The notes beneath the pieces were generated by a model. That model did not search any database and was not told the DNA's origin. It saw only the letters and a list, made by a program, of their open reading frames with translations. A program made the position numbers and the translations under genes. A stretch of DNA of 64,000 nt, taken from positions 15,504,529 to 15,568,528 of the forward strand of contig OZ038451.1 of NCBI GenBank assembly GCA_964036195.1, given 5' to 3'. This document shows, piece after piece, positions 59,202 through 64,000 of this stretch (its first letter is position 1; each line of letters begins with the position of its first letter). The stretch comes from Sphaerolaimus hirsutus. Lineage: Eukaryota > Nematoda > Chromadorea > Monhysterida > Sphaerolaimidae.

Positions 59202-62200
59202 ATGGCTGACAAAGTTGAAAAGTCTCCCAAATTTTGGGAGCGAATGCGGTCTACATTTTTACTGTGTTTTGATGCAGCCGACCGTTTTGCTTGGGAAACG
59301 GTGCAGTGGCAGAGAAGCGTCGCTTCCCCAGTTTACCTGATGATTTTGAATGGGATTTTTTGGTGAGTGGGTGTGAACGTTAATTTAAATCAATTTCATG
59401 CTGCGATAGTTTTTTTGTTATTTTAACCGTTATGTCACGTGAGTAATTTTACTGTTTGGCTGCGCTGTATACTTTGCATAGTTAAACTGTCAAGCGTGTT
59501 CAAAGGCGGGTTATTGCAGTAGGGTTGGTGAGTATGATTATGGCAATGTCAACTAGGGATGGCCAGCGCTTTTTGGCTTGCTGGCTACGTCCTTCCGTAT
59601 TGGGTATTATCAGCAGACGGGTCACTGTAGAAACAAATACCTGGAAATGCACCCAATGGTGTGCCTGCCGCTGTGTATCTATATTTACAGATAGGGTTGG
59701 AAAAAGATAGATTTTTCAAACACTTTAATTTATAAAAAATGGATTTTTTCAATTAAAATAATTTTTTCTTCAAAATCGTCCAAAATGGTGGTATAGAACA
59801 AAAATATGGCAACTTTGTCAAAAAATGAGTGCCTCATGTAAATATACTTTAAATAAGAATAAATTGTAAAAACATGTAATCAACATGCACTTTTCGATAA
59901 TGTGAATGTCCCGAATTAGTAAGCGCGCGTTACATGTGGGGACTTCCATTCCAAAAGTTCACAAACACCATATCCAGAAGCGTGGATTTGTTCGAGTTAA
60001 GCGTGGATTTGATTTCCACGTATAGTTTTTCACATTTTAGAAAAAAAATTTAGGTTATAGTCCATGTCGTTCCCGAGATACAGTGGTACCGATTTATCAA
60101 AAGTGCACATATTCACCATGACCAGTGGACCCTGAAAAACGGGACTTTCAGGTCGAAAGTCCATCTCTGTCCGTCGGAGTTCAATTTCATAAGTGCACAA
60201 GTCCAAAAAAAAGTTTCAGTTAATTTCCAAATATATTTGTCAGTATGTATCAAATATGGAACGATCTGAATGTTTAGGTCGGGGTACTTTTCGACACGGG
60301 TTTTTTAGTGGTGTGATTGGTTTTGTCCTGCGATGCACCATTAAGAAGTTATTTAACTGTAAATTTCATATGTTCAGATCTACTCCCTGTTTTGGATTGT
60401 TTCCAAAATATGACATAACCTAGGGATTTATTTTCAACGGTTTTTCTTTAATAAAAAAGTTGTTGTTTTAATAAAAAATTGACCATAGGAACCGTTTTTT
60501 TAAACCTTGGCCAAAATGTTTTGTACAAAGCATGTATTTTGCATTTTTTGAGCGCAACCGCGCAATTCCACCTGCACTGCCATTTGTGATGATTTTTATT
60601 GGTTTTGAGGCATTTTTAGTGTAAAAGCTTCCATTTGTTTGTTGTATTGTGTCATAATATGCCCAACTTCACTTGAAATCATGAACCTTCAGCAAAAGGC
60701 GATATACATAATAAGTTGACATAAAACTGATATTTTTTACAGAAATCACCACTTATAATGCTATGCTATGACTCCACAGCCATTCTACGACTATATATAA
60801 CATCACAAAGGACGAAATGCGCAAGCACGCAGTTCCACACAATTGACATTGGTGGTTGTTTTCATTGGTTTTGTGGCATTTTTAGTATCAAAGCATCCAT
60901 TTCTATGTGCTACCATGGGTTAATAAGCCATCATATGTTGCTGTAGTATATAATATTCAGGTAATGTGCTTCCATGTACCTCCACAGTGTGTAACATCAC
61001 TCCCAAAATGACAACCTCCTTTTATAACCTTGTTTGATCACTGTTCCGTGCCAAACTTCACTTGAAGTCACGAACATTCTGACTATAAGGCGATATATGA
61101 ACATGTCGACAAAAAATGGACATTTTTGACACAAATCACCACTTATACTGCTATGCCATGGCTCCACAGCCATTATATGGTCATATATAACATCACAAAG
61201 TATTGCCACTTGTCTGATATACCTATAAATTAGGGTTCAAACGGGATCCCGATCCCGGATCCCGTGAAATTCCGGGATTTACCAGTCCCGATCCCGAAAC
61301 CCCAATCCCGATCCCGATCCCGAAATCTCAAAAATACCAATCCCGATCCCGATCCCGAAAGTTTTCAAATCCCGATCCCGATCCCGAGAAACTCCCAAGT
61401 CCGGGATCCCGATCCCGGAAAAATTAGTGGAAATTATAAAAAGTGAAATAATGACGTTTTTGCATGCAAAAAAGTGGATGCAAACCCCCAGCGTCAATTT
61501 TATGCCACTTTTCTGGCATCCAACAGTGTTTTGAGACCTTTATGAACAACTGTGAATGCCAGAAAAATGGCCAAAATCTCTATCCCTAGAACCCAATCCC
61601 GATCCCGGAAAAATGCCTATCCCAATCCCGATCCCGATCCCGTGACCCCAATCCCGGCCAATCCCGATCCCGATCCCGAAATCTCAAAAAACCAATCCCG
61701 ATCCCGAAACCCCAATCCCGATCCCGAAATCTCAAAAAGTGAATCCCGATCCCGATCCCGAAAAGTCAATCCCGTTTGAACCCTAGATGCAATCCCCCAG
61801 CGTCAATTTTATGCCACTTTTCTGGCATCCAACAGTGTTTTGAGACCTTTATGAACAACTGTGAATGCCAGAAAAATGGCCAAAATCTCTATCCCTAGAA
61901 CCCGATCCCGGAAAAATGCCTATCCCAATCCCGATCCCGATCCCGTGACCCCAATCCCGGCCAATCCCGATCCCGATCCCGATCCCGAAATCTCAAAAAA
62001 CCAATCCCGATCCCGATCCCGAAACCCCAATCCCGATCCCGATCCCGAAATCTCAAAAAGTGAATCCCGATCCCGATCCCGAAAAGTCAATCCCGTTTGA
62101 ACCCTACTATAAATATATGTTGACACAAGACCATATGGGAGCTTTGAAAAAACAACGTTTTTTACATAAAAAAACGTTTTTTATTTAAAAAACGTTGTCT

Positions 62201-63726
62201 TAAAAAACATGGAGTTGAAAAAAACACGTTTTTTCCAACCCTAATTGCACGTAACTAAATAATGAGTGCAGTAGGGTAACTAATTGTGAGCGCTATCTAC
62301 GTCTACTATAGCGCAAATTTTAAGACCAAACATCACCATATTTGTTGCTATTATGGCGATTTAAGAAATAAAGGTTATCGGATAAAAATCGCTTTTTAAT
62401 CCTACCCTTATATTTATTACCACTTACTAGGTGGTATTAGCGCTACACAATGTGCAATGGGTAGGGTTGGCAAGCAATTTTTTTTAAGCGATTTTTTTTA
62501 AAAAAATTCCGATTTTTTTATAAAAAAATCGCAGCACCCGTACCGATTTTTTTAAAAAAAAATCGCTGGCAAAAAATTTTGGTACTCAAGCACTAGGTAA
62601 AATGCAAAAATTTTGCGCGCAAGCGCGCACTTTCATGCAAACAATCCACAAGTTGCTTTTTTCATGGCTTTGACAACCAATTTGGGGAGTGTAGTACCCA
62701 TTTATGTGTGCTTTTAAGCGTGTAAGATAGGCTGTGATTTATTTTATGAAGTATTCATAGTTATGCTTTGTGTTGTCACATCAAACATTTATGCAAAATG
62801 CATCCGTGTTCACTTCCAATATCATTTATTTTTTGTTCTGAGCAAGAAAATGCTATTTCTGCCAACAAAATTGCAAATGGTCGATGAAATGTGATTCACG
62901 TCACAAATATAACAATTTAATTACATTTACACTTAAAAATAACTGACTTTCAAGCTTTTCCGAAGCTGTACAGTACTTATATTAGCACAGAAAGTATAAG
63001 TGTGCACTCCCTACCAATTTATATGGCTTTTATTACCATCAGAGGCGATTTTAGGCAGAAATGAGGCTAATTTTGACCCCAGCGATTTTTATTAAAAAAA
63101 ATCGATTTTTTTTTTAAAAAATCGGGGTCGTTAAAAAAAATCGATTTTTTTTCCAACCCTAGCAATGGGCATTCCTTTCTAACCTTTCTATTGTCATGTT
63201 CTGAATAGAAACCAACTTGTCATAAAATATCGAGCACTGGTATAGAAGTTTGGCGATTATTTGCTGTCAGTTGTTCATCACAATTTTATGAATGCTTCTC
63301 ATTAATCTGATGTTCGGCTGGTGGCTCGCAACAGCTGTTTGTAACATATTCCAATTTTATACATATTTGTGTGTTTATGAGTACAGCAATGTTTGGTGGT
63401 AGATGCAAGTAATAAAATGCCTGTTACGATTTTTACACTGATGTATAAACGATCAGTGCTAAACTCACCTTACTTGGGCACAGTTCTTTTTCTTATTTTT
63501 AAATCAATTATCTATATTTGAGTAGCCTTCAAGATGGATAAAATTAATCATGAATTGAACTAGCAGGTGGTCATTCTCTCAGGTTGTGTGCATTTTACCT
63601 CCACCGGGAATGGCAAATAGGATCGTTGCTAACCGTGGCAGCAATTCTGAGCGTAACTGAACTTTGGCATGTTGCCATATTACTGAGTCAGTGCAGCTTG
63701 CGGAGAGGCACCCAGAGATTGAATAG
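59202..63726 (+). CDS. Small ER-type membrane protein, FAM134/RETREG-like, first two exons
   Basis: Two exons (59202-59362 and 63583-63726) joined in phase across TG|G give 101 complete residues; the second ends in a donor (AG|GTTTGT), so the gene continues beyond the window. The start context is AACTCACAATGG. Residues 1-38 are polar with FWERMRSTF. A hydrophobic hairpin follows: about 44-59 (YLMILNGIFWLCAFYL) and about 64-85 (WQIGSLLTVAAILSVTEL), separated by HRE. The segment QWQRSVASPVYLMILNGIFW aligns without gaps to the W-K-R...S...N..FW start of the reticulon-homology domain in ER-phagy receptors of the FAM134/RETREG family as I recall it. TMEM18- or ARL6IP1-like proteins are the alternatives. 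The 4.2-kb intron holds at least two complete hAT-like elements. Confidence 0.5.
60421..62246. repeat. AACGGTTTTT / AACGTTTTTT repeat region with nested element
   Basis: Starts TAGGGATTTATTTTCAACGG and ends TTTTTTCCAACCCTA; contains the same body words as the 28361 element. The 8-bp flanks do not match, so this may be two elements or one that has been rearranged. It hosts the 61231-62106 insertion. Confidence 0.45.
61231..62106. mobile_element. hAT-like element with GATCCC array
   Basis: Exact 8-bp duplication CTATAAAT (61223-61230 and 62107-62114). Ends TAGGGTTCAAACGGGATCC and CCCGTTTGAACCCTA. Filled with CCCGATCCCGATCCCG runs; a block of about 300 bp starting near 61487 is repeated in tandem near 61787. 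Confidence 0.93.
62462..63161. mobile_element. hAT-like element, TAGGGTTGG family, AAAAATCGATTTTT array
   Basis: Exact 8-bp duplication GCAATGGG (62454-62461 and 63162-63169). Ends TAGGGTTGGCAAGC and TTCCAACCCTA, subterminal runs of TTTTTTAAAAAAATCG, and a GCGCGCAAGCGCGC palindrome at about 62616. Confidence 0.92.
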
Positions 63727-64000
63727 GTTTGTCTTTTTGACTCGTTTGCTTATTATAACTAGCATTGAAAAAAATCATCAATTTTTAGAAAGTATAATTA
63801 AATATAATCACAGAAAATCTCTCAAGAAATGAATATAATTAAATCTCTCTCAAAAAACCTGGAAAAATATAAATATCAGAATTTGAGAGACTTTCTGATA
63901 TAAAAAACTCAAAAAATCTCTCAAAGAAAATATAATTAAATCTTTCTAGAAAATCGCGAAAAAAATATAAATCTTAGAAAATCTTTTATTTTCTATGATT
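63727..64000. repeat. AAATCTCTCAAAA-rich repeat at the right edge
   Basis: Intron sequence of the RETREG-like gene made of ATAATTAAATCTCTC and GAAAATCTCTCAA phrases, as at 19480-19665. No terminus is visible. Confidence 0.4.

Overview
Eukaryotic, almost certainly invertebrate-animal, nuclear DNA. All recognisable genes are split by GT-AG introns, the code is standard, and the gene set is metazoan: a TOS-motif S6 kinase, a xylulokinase of the animal type, an ARL4-like GTPase and an ataxin-2. Proteins are recognisable but fairly diverged and are GC-rich in AT-rich surroundings. I cannot name the phylum. There is no sign of CRISPR arrays, operator sites or prokaryotic genes, and no tRNA or rRNA was recognised.

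Layout. (1) 291-10975, minus: ribosomal protein S6 kinase, nine exons seen, 3' end beyond the left edge. (2) 10976-12904: shared upstream region between two divergent genes. (3) 12905-23388, plus: PSMD1/Rpn2, the large 26S proteasome lid-base scaffold, 22 exons. (4) 23857-30094, plus: xylulose kinase XYLB, 12 exons, only 468 bp downstream of PSMD1. (5) 30095-36890: repeat-rich intergenic DNA. (6) 36891-38433, plus: ARL4-like small GTPase, three exons. (7) 40437-58337, minus: ataxin-2, 24 exons, with Lsm, LsmAD, a PAM2 motif and many polyglutamine runs; the first exon is tentative. (8) 59202-63726, plus: first two exons of a small membrane protein that best matches the FAM134/RETREG reticulon-homology family; it continues off the right edge. 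Exon coordinates were chosen so that every junction has GT-AG signals and a closed reading phase.

The genes do not form one pathway. S6K (TOR signalling, translation), ataxin-2 (PABP-binding mRNA regulator) and PSMD1 (proteasome) are housekeeping growth and proteostasis genes.

The rest of the window is dominated by short non-autonomous DNA transposons. Many have exact 8-bp target-site duplications and hAT-like ends (TAGGGATGG, TAGGGTTGG, TAGGGTGTCAA, CAGAGTTG, CAGGGACGTA). Others are mutator-like with 9-bp duplications and ~325-bp arms, piggyBac-like with TTAA, or ACTAGTTGACATC foldbacks. No transposase gene was recognised. The most interesting signal is that several hAT-like families carry different simple-motif arrays just inside similar termini, some around the same internal body, and that one palindrome (GCGCGCAAGCGCGC) recurs in otherwise different families. 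Two ataxin-2 introns shrink to exactly 60 bp once one insertion and its duplication are subtracted.
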